A DNA stretch of 39,994 nt from Sphaerospermopsis sp. SIO1G1. GTDB lineage: Bacteria > Cyanobacteriota > Cyanobacteriia > Cyanobacteriales > Nostocaceae. Under the pieces are notes generated by a model, which saw only the letters and a program-made list of their open reading frames with translations, was not told where the DNA came from and made no database searches. The translations under genes and the position numbers were made by a program. Location: NCBI GenBank assembly GCA_010672785.1, contig JAAHFX010000014.1:109625-149618 (forward strand). The letters are read 5' to 3'. Positions 25,041 through 33,098 of the stretch are shown in pieces (the stretch's first letter is position 1; each line of letters starts with the position of its first letter).

Positions 25041-25265
25041 AGAAATATATATTAGAGATAATTAGGATTAGGCGATCACTCTCAAAAAATATCATGATTT
25101 AGGTGCAAATATTTGTGTATAATTAATGTTAATTTAGTATATTTTCAAAAGTAGTAAAGATAAGAAGAAATGAACCACGAAGACACGAAGGAAACGAAGG
25201 ATGAGGAAAGAATAAAGAGGAGTTTGAGTGATGAGATGGAGACTCCTTCCCAAATATTTTTAGTT
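25041..25265. repeat. Non-coding stretch with an inverted fragment of the element
   Basis: 25170-25206 (ATGAACCACGAAGACACGAAGG and following bases) is the reverse complement of the interior of the element copy at 36124-36220 (CCTTCGTTTCC...CGTGGTTCATTC). The remainder is AT-rich with no gene. Confidence 0.55.
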
Positions 25266-25297
25266 AAAAAAGGCACTCTTGCTATGAACAAGAGGCC
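25266..25297 (-). terminator. Rho-independent terminator of msrA
   Basis: On the minus strand GGCCTCTTG and CAAGAGTGCC form a 9-bp stem with one bulged base and a 7-base loop, followed by six T. It starts 28 bp after the msrA stop codon. Confidence 0.85.
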
Positions 25298-25325
25298 ATA
25301 ACTCAAAGTGTGTTAATTGTGACTT

Positions 25326-25997
25326 TTAACTTTGTGTTCCTGCTGTTTCAAACACACCCACAGGACAACTAATATTAGTACCACCTAAACCACAGTAACC
25401 ACCAGGGTTTTTAGCTAAATACTGTTGATGGTAGTCTTCAGCATAATAAAACTCAGGTGCATCTAAAATTTCTGTGGTAATTTTACCGTACCCTGCTTGT
25501 TGTAAAGCTGCTTGGAAAGCATTTTTGGAAGCTTCTGCTAGTTGTTTTTGCTCAGGAGAATATACATAAATTCCCGAACGGTATTGAGTACCAGTGTCAT
25601 TTCCTTGACGCATTCCTTGGGTGGGATCGTGACTTTCCCAGAATATTTTTAACAGTTGAGAGTAAGTAATTACTTTGGGATCAAATACCACAAATACTAC
25701 TTCATTGTGGCCAGTCATGCCAGTACAAACTTCTCTGTAGGTAGGGTTGGGGGTGTAACCAGCCGCATAACCTACAGAAGTGCTGTAAACTCCGGCTTGT
25801 TGCCAGAATTTGCGTTCTGCACCCCAAAAGCAACCTAAACCAAACATAGCAGTTTCCAGTCCATCCGCGAATGGTGGTTTTAAGGGGTTGCCATTCACAA
25901 AGTGCGTTGCGGGTACAGGCATTTTTTGTTTGCGTCCTGGTAGTGCTTGTTCAGGTTGAGGTAGTTCTAATTTTTTACCGAATCCAAATAATCCCAT
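25326..25997 (-). CDS. msrA: Peptide-methionine (S)-S-oxide reductase
   Basis: Repairs oxidised methionine in proteins, with thioredoxin as usual reductant. 223 residues with catalytic Cys56 in FGLGCFWGAERKFW, substrate-site residues in VGYAAG and EVVFVVFDP, and HDPTQGMRQGNDTGTQYRS. Resolving cysteines are in the tail (GYCGLGG, Cys202; SCPVG, Cys211). An N-terminal extension of about 45 residues (MGLFGFGKKLELP...) precedes the core; it is common in cyanobacterial and plant enzymes and is not a clear transit or signal peptide. It has its own terminator. Confidence 0.96.
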   Translation of the reverse strand: MGLFGFGKKLELPQPEQALPGRKQKMPVPATHFVNGNPLKPPFADGLETAMFGLGCFWGAERKFWQQAGVYSTSVGYAAGYTPNPTYREVCTGMTGHNEVVFVVFDPKVITYSQLLKIFWESHDPTQGMRQGNDTGTQYRSGIYVYSPEQKQLAEASKNAFQAALQQAGYGKITTEILDAPEFYYAEDYHQQYLAKNPGGYCGLGGTNISCPVGVFETAGTQS

Positions 25998-26083
25998 GAT
26001 TTTTCTTATGATGGCGTTACTCTATATATTGTAAAGATTTGTGGGAATTTAGGTGTTTGGAAATAAACCTCCCTAGATAAATT

Positions 26084-26453
26084 GCGTAGGGGCAAACCCT
26101 CTGTGGTTGCCCTAAAAACACGGGTAGATATTTTCCCTTCCAGATAAATTACTAGCAGTTAACGGACAGAAAACTTTAAATATGTGTATTCCTAAAACCC
26201 ACAGTTATCGTAGGGGGTTTAGCAGTGCTAAACCCCTACCCCACACTTGATTAATAGGTAAAACTAGAATTAATTACAGCCAGAAATCAAGTATTTTAGT
26301 GAAAGCATATCATGATGAATTTGTATAGTGCGTAAGTTCTAATTACGTAGGGGTAAACCCCCTGTGGTTGCCCTAAAAACTAAAAACATAGGTAGGCGTT
26401 AATTTTAGGCAGAGCCTAATAAATTCATTCCCATACTCTGTATGGGAACGAGA
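26084..26453. repeat. Cluster of three hairpin/repeat types between msrA and the VIT-VWA gene
   Basis: Two direct copies of a GTAGGGG(C/T)AAACCC...GTGGTTGCCCTAAAAAC repeat lie at 26084-26120 and 26345-26380; an inverted third copy is at 29081-29112. A near-perfect 30-bp palindrome at 26210-26239 has 11-bp arms GGGGTTTAGCA / TGCTAAACCCC. A GCGTAAGTTCT end of the AGGACTTAC family is at 26330-26340. 26405-26453 is a relative of the 17519 element with stems TAGGC-AGA-GCCTA and CCCATAC-TCT-GTATGGG. No gene is seen in 25998-26465. Confidence 0.8.
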
Positions 26454-26465
26454 CGAGTTGATAAT

Positions 26466-28862
26466 TTATGCAATTTTTAGTTTTAAAATCACTTGAGTAA
26501 TGATTTTTTCTGAACTTCTCCAACTTAATAATCTGCGTTTAATTAAATCAATTACTTTCTGGTTTTTCAAGGTTGATTTTTGTTCATCTATAACCAGATT
26601 TTTGACTCTACTATGATTATATTCAAACTCAAAAACTAACTCTCCATTGACATCATTAGGTAATTGAATTGATTGCAAATATTGAGTAATTTTTTCACCC
26701 ATTTTTTGATTTAAACCTTTGACACTCACAACATATAAATAAGGTAATGCTTGTAAAGTTTCTGAAAGTTCTGGTGATGGTGCTGATCTAGCCGTTAAAG
26801 ATGCTAAATCTGCAAATTCTTCATTTTCATAATTTAATGATTCTTCTGCTTGGTAAAAATCCTGATTTCTCTGACTAATAGATTCATCTCTTGCTATGGG
26901 TGCTGGTGCAGCAAAACTAGGGGGAACAGATCGTTTTTTGGCTGTTGTATTAATTCCTGCTCTTCTGGAAATATTACCAAATATCCCTTGATGACTTATT
27001 CCTTCCGGCATTTCTACTGGTACTTGGACAGATATTGAGTCTTCTACAGGACTCACTCTGATATCTTCACTCACAGCGATAAATGCTGTATATTGAGATA
27101 ATAATTGATAGGTTAATGCCGTATTGGTGACTGCTTCTACTCCAGTTTTAGTATCACCATTGACCATTTGATTCATTAAATCTTTAATCCGATAACGTCC
27201 CCAAAGTTGGGCAATGCCAGAATGATCACTGACAGATTTAAAGTCAATGTTAAAAGTTTTTTGTTTATATTTACCAGCAGCGGTGACAGCAGTAATATGT
27301 AATCTTCCACCCACACTATCTGATTTTTTACCAAATAAAACTAATGGTTGTTCAGCAAATAAATCTGTAGGATTTAAAGGATAAATAATTGGTGTTTTTC
27401 CTCCACCTTCCCACTGTAATTGAATGTTGGTAAATACAGGGTTATTGATTTGCTGATAGAATGTTTCTACTATTTGTTTAACTGGTTCATCATGACGAAT
27501 AATATGGGAAATTCCCCTGCCAATTTCGGCAATTCTATTTAATAAAAATCGGTTGACTGAACTACCTGCACCAAAACTATGTAACCTAGTTCCTGGTTGT
27601 AAATGTCGTTGTATTTCGGCTAAGATTTGATTTTCATTACCGATGTAACCATCAGTTAATAAAACAATGGTTCTGAGTCGGTTAAAGTCGGTGACAGGAA
27701 AGTTTAAGACGGTGCGAATTCCCTGTAACATTTCTGTTCCACCACCCGCGTTTAGGCGGTTAATATAATTTAGTGCAAGTTGTTGATTTTGTTGTGTGTT
27801 GGGGAGAGGAACAGGGGAAAGTTGTTTTGTGGTGTTAGCAAAATCCATGATACTAAATGTATCAAATGAATTAAGTCCACTGATAAAACGGCGCATTAAT
27901 TCTTGACATTGCCGTAGTGGTGCGCCACTTTGTGAACCTGATGTATCAATTAAAAAGATCATGTCTTTAGGAACTATCTGATCTGGTTGATACTCAATGG
28001 CAGGAATTAGATATACTGCAAAGTGTCCACCTCTGTCGTCGTTTTGGGTGTGAATAGTCACTTGTGTATTTTCACTTGCTACTTGGTAGCGAATAATGAG
28101 GTCTTTATTGGGTATGGTGTCTGCGTTGGCAAGTTTTATCTCTGCAATTTTGTTGCCATTACGGATAATTTGGATCTGGTGAGAAGGTGAGTTAATTTGT
28201 TGAATTTTTATACCTGCATTAATTTCGACAGTGACATTTATATCATGACCAGAACGTATTCCTACTGGGAGAATGGGAGCATTCAAGCGCGAAGCGTCGG
28301 GTACTAGGTCTGTGTCTTGGTTTAATGTCATGGGTTTGGGTGCTGAACCACCACCAGGGGTATTGTCAGCAATGCTGATACCCGGTATATAGCGAGGCCC
28401 AACTACCATTGGGAAGACAAATTCGTAATTTCCCTTAGTGAATTTCAAGCTATCTGTGTAGCAAATGATAACTTGTATTTCTTCACCAGGTCGAATGTTT
28501 GCTAGAGACTGAGTAAAAATATTGTCTCGCTCTTGTTCTAAGAGTCCAGCAGTACGTCCTTGCTGTTTAGCTTGTTGGTAGATTTGCTGTGCTTCTTGGC
28601 GTTTTTTAATACTGCCTTGAATTTGGCGATCGCCAATTTTAATTAGCATATTATCAACAGCAGCTTGATCGGGAAGGGGGAAAATATAGGTTGCTTCGAG
28701 GGTGTTGGTGAAGGGGTTGATGAAGGTTTGGGTGACTTCTACTCGTGAAATGTTACCATCAACCTTGGCTTTAACCTCCGTGTGCTGGAGGGGGAAAGCG
28801 ATGGGTTCTTGGTTGGGAGTGTGGATGTATAAACCGCTGGGTTGTTCTAGGGTACGAGTCAT
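26466..28862 (-). CDS. VIT domain and von Willebrand factor A domain protein
   Basis: 798 residues, probably cytoplasmic (no signal peptide). The VIT domain occupies about 15-145 (VEVTQTFINPFTNTLEATYI, FPLPDQAAVDNM), followed by a beta-rich linker. The VWA domain spans about 295-470 with MIDAS motif FLIDTSGSQSG (DxSxS), Thr in GGGTEM and Asp in LLTDGYIG, so metal-dependent ligand binding is likely. The C-terminal third holds low-complexity residues (about 640-690) and an end part (VYVVSVKG-like, LPYLYVVSVKGLNQ). VIT-VWA proteins resemble inter-alpha-trypsin inhibitor heavy chains; their bacterial role is unknown. The gene lies between inverted copies of the GTAGGGG repeat. ATG 28862. Confidence 0.92.
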   Translation of the reverse strand: MTRTLEQPSGLYIHTPNQEPIAFPLQHTEVKAKVDGNISRVEVTQTFINPFTNTLEATYIFPLPDQAAVDNMLIKIGDRQIQGSIKKRQEAQQIYQQAKQQGRTAGLLEQERDNIFTQSLANIRPGEEIQVIICYTDSLKFTKGNYEFVFPMVVGPRYIPGISIADNTPGGGSAPKPMTLNQDTDLVPDASRLNAPILPVGIRSGHDINVTVEINAGIKIQQINSPSHQIQIIRNGNKIAEIKLANADTIPNKDLIIRYQVASENTQVTIHTQNDDRGGHFAVYLIPAIEYQPDQIVPKDMIFLIDTSGSQSGAPLRQCQELMRRFISGLNSFDTFSIMDFANTTKQLSPVPLPNTQQNQQLALNYINRLNAGGGTEMLQGIRTVLNFPVTDFNRLRTIVLLTDGYIGNENQILAEIQRHLQPGTRLHSFGAGSSVNRFLLNRIAEIGRGISHIIRHDEPVKQIVETFYQQINNPVFTNIQLQWEGGGKTPIIYPLNPTDLFAEQPLVLFGKKSDSVGGRLHITAVTAAGKYKQKTFNIDFKSVSDHSGIAQLWGRYRIKDLMNQMVNGDTKTGVEAVTNTALTYQLLSQYTAFIAVSEDIRVSPVEDSISVQVPVEMPEGISHQGIFGNISRRAGINTTAKKRSVPPSFAAPAPIARDESISQRNQDFYQAEESLNYENEEFADLASLTARSAPSPELSETLQALPYLYVVSVKGLNQKMGEKITQYLQSIQLPNDVNGELVFEFEYNHSRVKNLVIDEQKSTLKNQKVIDLIKRRLLSWRSSEKIITQVILKLKIA

Positions 28863-29188
28863 AGTTTTACCTGACGCTGTGGTTCTATGTTTCTAGCGTA
28901 GGTTGGTTTTTAGGGAAGATATGCTCAGTTTAATGCTCAGTTTTGTGTTCAGTTCGCTGGGATAGTTGAACGCAGATATGCTGAGTTTGGAGATGATATC
29001 GTTTCCGGGTGCATAGGTATTATTCCTTGAATATCCCCTTGTTTAATATCAATATCTGTGGGTAATATATATCATTATCTGGCGCAACCACGGGGGGTTT
29101 GCCCCTACGTGAGGAAAACATATCACTCCAAATAAATATCTGCTATTGTTAATGTCAATTTAACAGAATTTAGATGCAGTTGATAATT

Positions 29189-29251
29189 TTATTCTAAAAT
29201 TTCTCTTTGCCAATTTCTTGATTCATATTTTTTAAAAACCTCTACTTTAAT
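29189..29251 (-). pseudogene. Probable 3' remnant of a Uma2-type gene
   Basis: A 20-residue frame, IKVEVFKKYESRNWQREILE then stop, has the KVEVF...NW pattern seen near the end of Uma2-family proteins. It lies on the same strand and just downstream of the 5' fragment, with the element at 29292-29383 between. Assignment depends on that context. Confidence 0.35.
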
Positions 29252-29291
29252 TTCATTTTAGTAAATTAAAATATCTTCTTGTAAGAAGATC

Positions 29292-29383
29292 AGGACTTAC
29301 ACAAAACATCCCTCAAACCCTCATTTATCTGTGTTCTCTGTGCCTGGATTGGTTCGATATTCCGTGACTTCTGCGTAAGTCCT
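29292..29383. mobile_element. Short AGGACTTAC element inside a Uma2 gene
   Basis: Perfect 9-bp inverted ends, AGGACTTAC at 29292-29300 and GTAAGTCCT at 29375-29383, with the family interior (TCTGTGTTCTCTGTGCCTGG). This is a short variant lacking the GTCATTGCGAC half. AAGAT occurs just outside both ends, a possible target duplication. Confidence 0.8.
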
Positions 29384-29549
29384 AAAGATGTAAAATGGCA
29401 ATAATGTTAGTAGCGATCAGGTTATGTTCCTCACTCGCTCCTACCATTGCAAAAACTTGTCCAGCTACATATTCATGGCGAATATTGCTATACCGTTCTG
29501 CTTCCAGGTATTGCTCCACAGTGATGATATTTAAGGGAGATTTGAACAT
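29382..29549 (-). pseudogene. 5' fragment of a Uma2-family (PD-(D/E)XK) gene
   Basis: 55 residues starting MFKSPLNIITVEQYLEAE, followed by YSNIRHEYVAGQVFAMVGAS and EEHNLIATNIIAIL. This is the typical N terminus of the cyanobacterial Uma2 family (about 190 residues, PD-(D/E)XK-like fold, often expanded in these genomes). The frame stops at 29382, exactly where the AGGACTTAC element ends; the nuclease core with its catalytic residues is absent. Confidence 0.8.
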
Positions 29550-29637
29550 ATTGATTCGATGATTGAAAAAATATGGTATAGTATAATTTGATTTTAATCA
29601 AAATTTGAATTTTCAACAGAACTTTTAACAAAAAATC

Positions 29638-30318
29638 ATGAATCAAACCGCTATAAATCTCATTGCTATTTCTGTATTTTTGATGACTCTTTCTACTTTG
29701 TTAGGTCCATTAGTTCATCTCTCTCCTACTATTCCTGCTTTAACAATGATTGGCTTTTTAGGAATTGCATCTCTAGATAATTTCAGTTTTCAAGGAAAGG
29801 GAGGCACAATTGTTTTAGATTGGCTAGCAAGACTTTCTCCCCAATATAAAGAACGAATTATACATCATGAAGCAGGACATTTTTTAGTTGCTCATTTATT
29901 AGGAATACCTGTCAATGGTTATACTTTAAGTGCCTGGGAAGCGTGGAGAAAAGGACAACCAGGACAAGGTGGAGTAGTCTTGGAAGATGAGGAAATTGCT
30001 AAACAGTTGGAACGAGGAAAAATTGGTGTTTCAATGATAGAAAGATATTGTAATATTTGGATGGCAGGAATAGCCGCAGAAATGTTAGTTTTTCAGTCAG
30101 CGGAAGGTGGTAGTGATGATAAAGCTAGGTTAAATCAATTTTTAACAGCTTTGGGTTTTGACGAGAAAAATTTTGATCAGAAACAGCGTTTTCATTTATT
30201 ACAAGCTAAGAATTTAATTCAGACAAATTGGGAGATTTATCAAAATTTAGTAGATGCAATGAGACAAGGAATTGATGTGGAAGAGTGTAAAAAAATGATT
30301 GGGGAAGTCGTTGTGTAG
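29638..30318 (+). CDS. FtsH-like M41 peptidase domain protein without AAA ATPase
   Basis: 226-residue probable membrane-bound zinc peptidase. Two N-terminal membrane helices (about 6-28 and 32-48), then the M41 domain: zinc motif HHEAGH (His77, Glu78, His81) in a helix, and a likely third ligand in GGSDDKARLN, equivalent to the FtsH aspartate near SNDL. The AAA module is missing. Related proteins are conserved in cyanobacteria and plastids, but their function is not established. It is followed on the same strand by the DUF2288 gene (170-bp gap). Proteolysis without an ATPase would need a partner or act on unfolded or membrane substrates (inference). Confidence 0.85.
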   Translation: MNQTAINLIAISVFLMTLSTLLGPLVHLSPTIPALTMIGFLGIASLDNFSFQGKGGTIVLDWLARLSPQYKERIIHHEAGHFLVAHLLGIPVNGYTLSAWEAWRKGQPGQGGVVLEDEEIAKQLERGKIGVSMIERYCNIWMAGIAAEMLVFQSAEGGSDDKARLNQFLTALGFDEKNFDQKQRFHLLQAKNLIQTNWEIYQNLVDAMRQGIDVEECKKMIGEVVV

Positions 30319-30488
30319 TAGAATGATAGTATTTCCGACTGCTTTGAATAATAACTCAATCAACTCTTAATTAAACCTATAAGTCGGGAATCTAATTACT
30401 CATATTATCTACATAAATACAAGATTTTTGAAATGGATAATGAGCGAATTATAGTATAATATAGGACAGAAAAACATAATTAGGAATA

Positions 30489-30785
30489 ATGTCAGACTTA
30501 AGAGAACAGTTAAGAAAAAACCTTGATGAAGCAGAATGGGATTGGTTAATTTCTCATGCTCAAAGAGATGCAGTAATTGTAGTTGCAGAGGGTTTAGATT
30601 TATTAGATGTAGGAGAGGCGATCGCAAGTGATAATACTACCTCTGTAGAGAATTGGATCTCTGAACAATTGTTAACTAAACCTTCATCAGAACAATTAGG
30701 AACTTGGAATGTCAATAAGGCTAAAAGATTTAATGCTTTAATTGTTGAACCTTACGTTTTAATTCAAGAAAAAGCCGCAGCTTAA
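30489..30785 (+). CDS. DUF2288 family protein
   Basis: 98-residue small soluble protein of unknown role. Matches the DUF2288 pattern from memory: LREQLRKNLDEAEWDWLISH, then AQRDAVIVVAEGLDLLDVG, EAIASDNTTSVENWI and FNALIVEPYVLIQE. Found in cyanobacteria and proteobacteria. No catalytic motif. A HIP1-like GCGATCGC lies in the gene, as in ancestral genes of this genome. Confidence 0.85.
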   Translation: MSDLREQLRKNLDEAEWDWLISHAQRDAVIVVAEGLDLLDVGEAIASDNTTSVENWISEQLLTKPSSEQLGTWNVNKAKRFNALIVEPYVLIQEKAAA

Positions 30786-30960
30786 TCAATATTGACAGAT
30801 GAAATAATATAGATACCTGATCTCGTGTAGAATTCAGGTATCTGTGTATTAATATTCAGAATTATCTGAATCTCCATGATTTACAATAGTTGACAACAAT
30901 ACTGATTATTAATAGAATAATTAAACTCAATTATTGAGGAGTATAATATTATTTTTTGTA

Positions 30961-31929
30961 TTAGTTAGTGTCATTTCCTAACACTGCATTCATAACCTCA
31001 CGCAAAACAGCAGATACACAAGGAATAGCTACCGAATTACCCACTAATTTCCTCATCGCTTGATAACTTCCAATAATTTGATAATCATCAGGAAAACCCT
31101 GTAGTCTTAACATTTCCCTTTCCGTTAATCTTCTTTCCCCATTCACTAATAAATAATTATAAGAAGCACCCGCCCTCAAAGCACAAGCATAGGGATAAAC
31201 ACTAATATTTCCGCCTTTGTTTTCATGCCAAATAGACATATTATAATTATTAGGTTTACCCTGACGTTTAGCTAAACGATTATTTCTAATTTTATCAGAA
31301 GCATAATAAAAATTATCAACGTTATTTTCTAAAACTTCTGCTAGAGGTTTCATTTTCAAACCACCTACTGGCCAAACAAAATTAACTTCTTCCCGAAAAC
31401 CAACAATAAAAATTCTTTCTCGCTTTTGTGGTACACCAAAATTCAAAGCATTCAAAACTTGATAATCAGCATGATATCCTAAATCATTGATAGCTGACAT
31501 AATTCTGTGTAGAGTTTTACCCTGATTATGTCCTTTTAATTGTTTGACATTTTCTAAAACAAAAGCTTGGGGTTTTTTAGCTTGTAAAATGCGAACTATA
31601 TCAAAAAACAAAGTTCCACGAATATCATCAAAACCTTTCATATCCCCACAAATACTAAAAGGTTGACAGGGAAAACCAGCAAATAAAATATCATGTTCAG
31701 GAATATCAGCAGTATCTATTTTGGTAATATCACCTGCTGGTTGTTCACCAAAATTTGCTGCATAGATTTTTTGGACATGAGGATCTATATCACTGGAAAA
31801 AACACAGATTGGTTGAATATTAAACTCTTGACATACCATTTCTGTCGCAATTCTAAATCCACCCATTCCGCAAAATAAGTCAATAAATTTAAGTTGTTTG
31901 GGGGAAGTATTGATTTTATAATTGTGCAT
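30961..31929 (-). CDS. DNA cytosine-5 methyltransferase
   Basis: 322 residues, SAM-dependent. Motif I FIDLFCGMGGFR (15-26), catalytic motif IV GFPCQPFS with Cys88, motif VI FVLENVKQL (Glu126), motif VIII QKRERIFIVGF, a short target-recognition region (about 205-265), and motifs IX-X ending in RLQGFPDDY and VGNSVAIP. It is complete, though at the short end for the class. It is divergent from the PD-(D/E)XK-like gene at 32126 (196 bp apart), a layout compatible with a methylase and linked nuclease. The recognition sequence is unknown. ATG 31929; the next in-frame ATG (FCGMGG) is inside motif I. Confidence 0.96.
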   Translation of the reverse strand: MHNYKINTSPKQLKFIDLFCGMGGFRIATEMVCQEFNIQPICVFSSDIDPHVQKIYAANFGEQPAGDITKIDTADIPEHDILFAGFPCQPFSICGDMKGFDDIRGTLFFDIVRILQAKKPQAFVLENVKQLKGHNQGKTLHRIMSAINDLGYHADYQVLNALNFGVPQKRERIFIVGFREEVNFVWPVGGLKMKPLAEVLENNVDNFYYASDKIRNNRLAKRQGKPNNYNMSIWHENKGGNISVYPYACALRAGASYNYLLVNGERRLTEREMLRLQGFPDDYQIIGSYQAMRKLVGNSVAIPCVSAVLREVMNAVLGNDTN

Positions 31930-32068
31930 CTATTTTTCATTGATTTAACTGTAGCATATAATTATATAAGCCAATGATCGAAAAATTGTGGTCTAAAACC
32001 TTCCCCTTTAAGGAGATAGAAAACGTGAATATTCTTTATTTTAAGCCTCTTGCTTCAGCTACAGGTAT

Positions 32069-32103
32069 TGATAACTGATAACTGATAACTGATAACTGAT
32101 AAC
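32069..32103. repeat. Heptamer tandem repeat, 5 x TGATAAC
   Basis: Five perfect units, identical to the major unit of the 6839-6957 array. They lie between the divergent cytosine methylase and PD-(D/E)XK genes, 23 bp before the start codon of the latter, so they may belong to its leader. Confidence 0.93.
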
Positions 32104-32125
32104 TGAAATAGCCAATCACCAAATT

Positions 32126-32755
32126 ATGACACAAACACTCCCAGCTAAAGATATTGATTTACGCTACTTAATTGATAATTTTGGCATTGAATTAGTTTTA
32201 GATGAAAAATTCTTCTCAGAATGGCAAGAAGAACTACCAGAAATTACCGATTTAGATAAACAACTTTTAGACAAAGTAAAAGCCGGTTATTTGAATCTGC
32301 TCAATTATCCCCCACTGCTAGAAGATATTGTCCGCATGGCAATTGTAGATCCGATACTTTTTATCGGTGACTTTTACTTATCTCCTTTTTATGTAAAATC
32401 AGAAGAATCTATAGATATTGCTGTACCAGATGAAGACGTAATCATTAAAGGTAGAATGGACATTTTAGTTTTTAAAAACCAATTATGGGTGATGATTATT
32501 GAATCCAAGAAGTCTTCTTTTTCTATTGAAGAGGGACTTGCACAAATTCTTACTTATATGTTAGGGAATCCCTATCCTAATAAACCGAGTTTTGGGATGA
32601 TTGCTACAGGTAGCGAGTTTATTTTTGTGAAATTAGTCAAAGGAAATCCACCTCGTTATGCTTTATCCAAAGGTTTTTTAATGCGTAATCCTGGAAATGA
32701 ATTATATGATGTCCTGGGTATTCTCAAGTATTTAACTCAACTGGTGAATGGTTGA
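32126..32755 (+). CDS. PD-(D/E)XK nuclease-like protein (type I HsdR N-terminal-like)
   Basis: 209 residues. The core of a restriction-endonuclease fold is visible: KGRMDILVF with Asp112, then WVMIIESKKSSFS with Glu126-x-Lys128, giving D-(13)-ExK. A preceding helical part (1-75) and following segment (GLAQILTYMLGNP, SFGMIATGSEFIFVKL) match the N-terminal domain of type I restriction subunits. The helicase part is absent, so it is not a complete HsdR. Proteins like this are common, uncharacterised orphans in cyanobacteria. Divergent from a cytosine methylase. ATG 32126. Confidence 0.8.
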   Translation: MTQTLPAKDIDLRYLIDNFGIELVLDEKFFSEWQEELPEITDLDKQLLDKVKAGYLNLLNYPPLLEDIVRMAIVDPILFIGDFYLSPFYVKSEESIDIAVPDEDVIIKGRMDILVFKNQLWVMIIESKKSSFSIEEGLAQILTYMLGNPYPNKPSFGMIATGSEFIFVKLVKGNPPRYALSKGFLMRNPGNELYDVLGILKYLTQLVNG

Positions 32756-32792
32756 AATTTGAATTTTTTGCTCTAATGTCAAAAATTGACTT

Positions 32793-32822
32793 TTGACTGT
32801 GTTAAAATTAGGTATCTATAAA
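32793..32822 (+). promoter_or_regulatory. Promoter of the vapBC-type operon
   Basis: TTGACT at 32793-32798 and TATAAA at 32817-32822, separated by 18 bp. This gives a start of transcription about 6-12 bp before the ATGs at 32835 and 32841, leaving almost no leader. It also shows that the in-frame TTG at 32793 is part of the -35 box, not a start codon. Confidence 0.6.
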
Positions 32823-32834
32823 TATTCACCAATT

Positions 32835-33098
32835 ATGCCAATGGAAATTACGAAGTTATCAAATCAAGGACAAATTACTATTCCTCAAGCTTTGAGAGAA
32901 CAGTCTCAATGGCAAGATGGACAGGAACTAATCATGATTAATCTCGGTGATAGCATTTTATTAAAACCAAAAAAAACTTTTACAGCAACAAAATTAGATG
33001 ACGTAGCCGGTTGTTTGAGATATGAAGGAGAAGCTAAAACAATTGCAGAAATGGAACAAGCGATCGCTGAGGGAATAGAAGCATCATGGAATCAATGA
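32835..33098 (+). CDS. AbrB-fold (VapB-type) antitoxin
   Basis: 87 residues from ATG 32835 (85 from 32841; the longer ORF to 32793 overlaps the promoter). The N-terminal swapped-hairpin DNA-binding domain is clear: MEITKLSNQGQITIPQALR, then ELIMINLGDSILLKPK. The C-terminal acidic helix (AEMEQAIAEGIEASW) should bind and block the toxin. It overlaps the downstream toxin gene by 13 bp, typical of toxin-antitoxin operons, and would be expected to autorepress with the toxin. Confidence 0.9.
   Translation: MPMEITKLSNQGQITIPQALREQSQWQDGQELIMINLGDSILLKPKKTFTATKLDDVAGCLRYEGEAKTIAEMEQAIAEGIEASWNQ

Larger units (their letters stand above)
28863..29637. other. Gene-free stretch with repeats and a broken Uma2 gene
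   Basis: Contains one inverted copy of the GTAGGGG repeat (29081-29112), a Uma2 remnant in two pieces (29189-29251 and 29382-29549) and an element between them (29292-29383), all listed separately. 28863-29080 and 29550-29637 hold the promoters of the flanking divergent genes, but no clear boxes were recognised. Confidence 0.6.

Noticed and set aside
32126..32755. Complete type I restriction subunit R
   Set aside because: Only the N-terminal nuclease-like domain is present; no helicase domain and no HsdM or HsdS gene.
32793..32834. Antitoxin start at TTG 32793
   Set aside because: The TTG lies in a good -35 box (TTGACT) with TATAAA 18 bp downstream, and family homology starts at MEITKLS.
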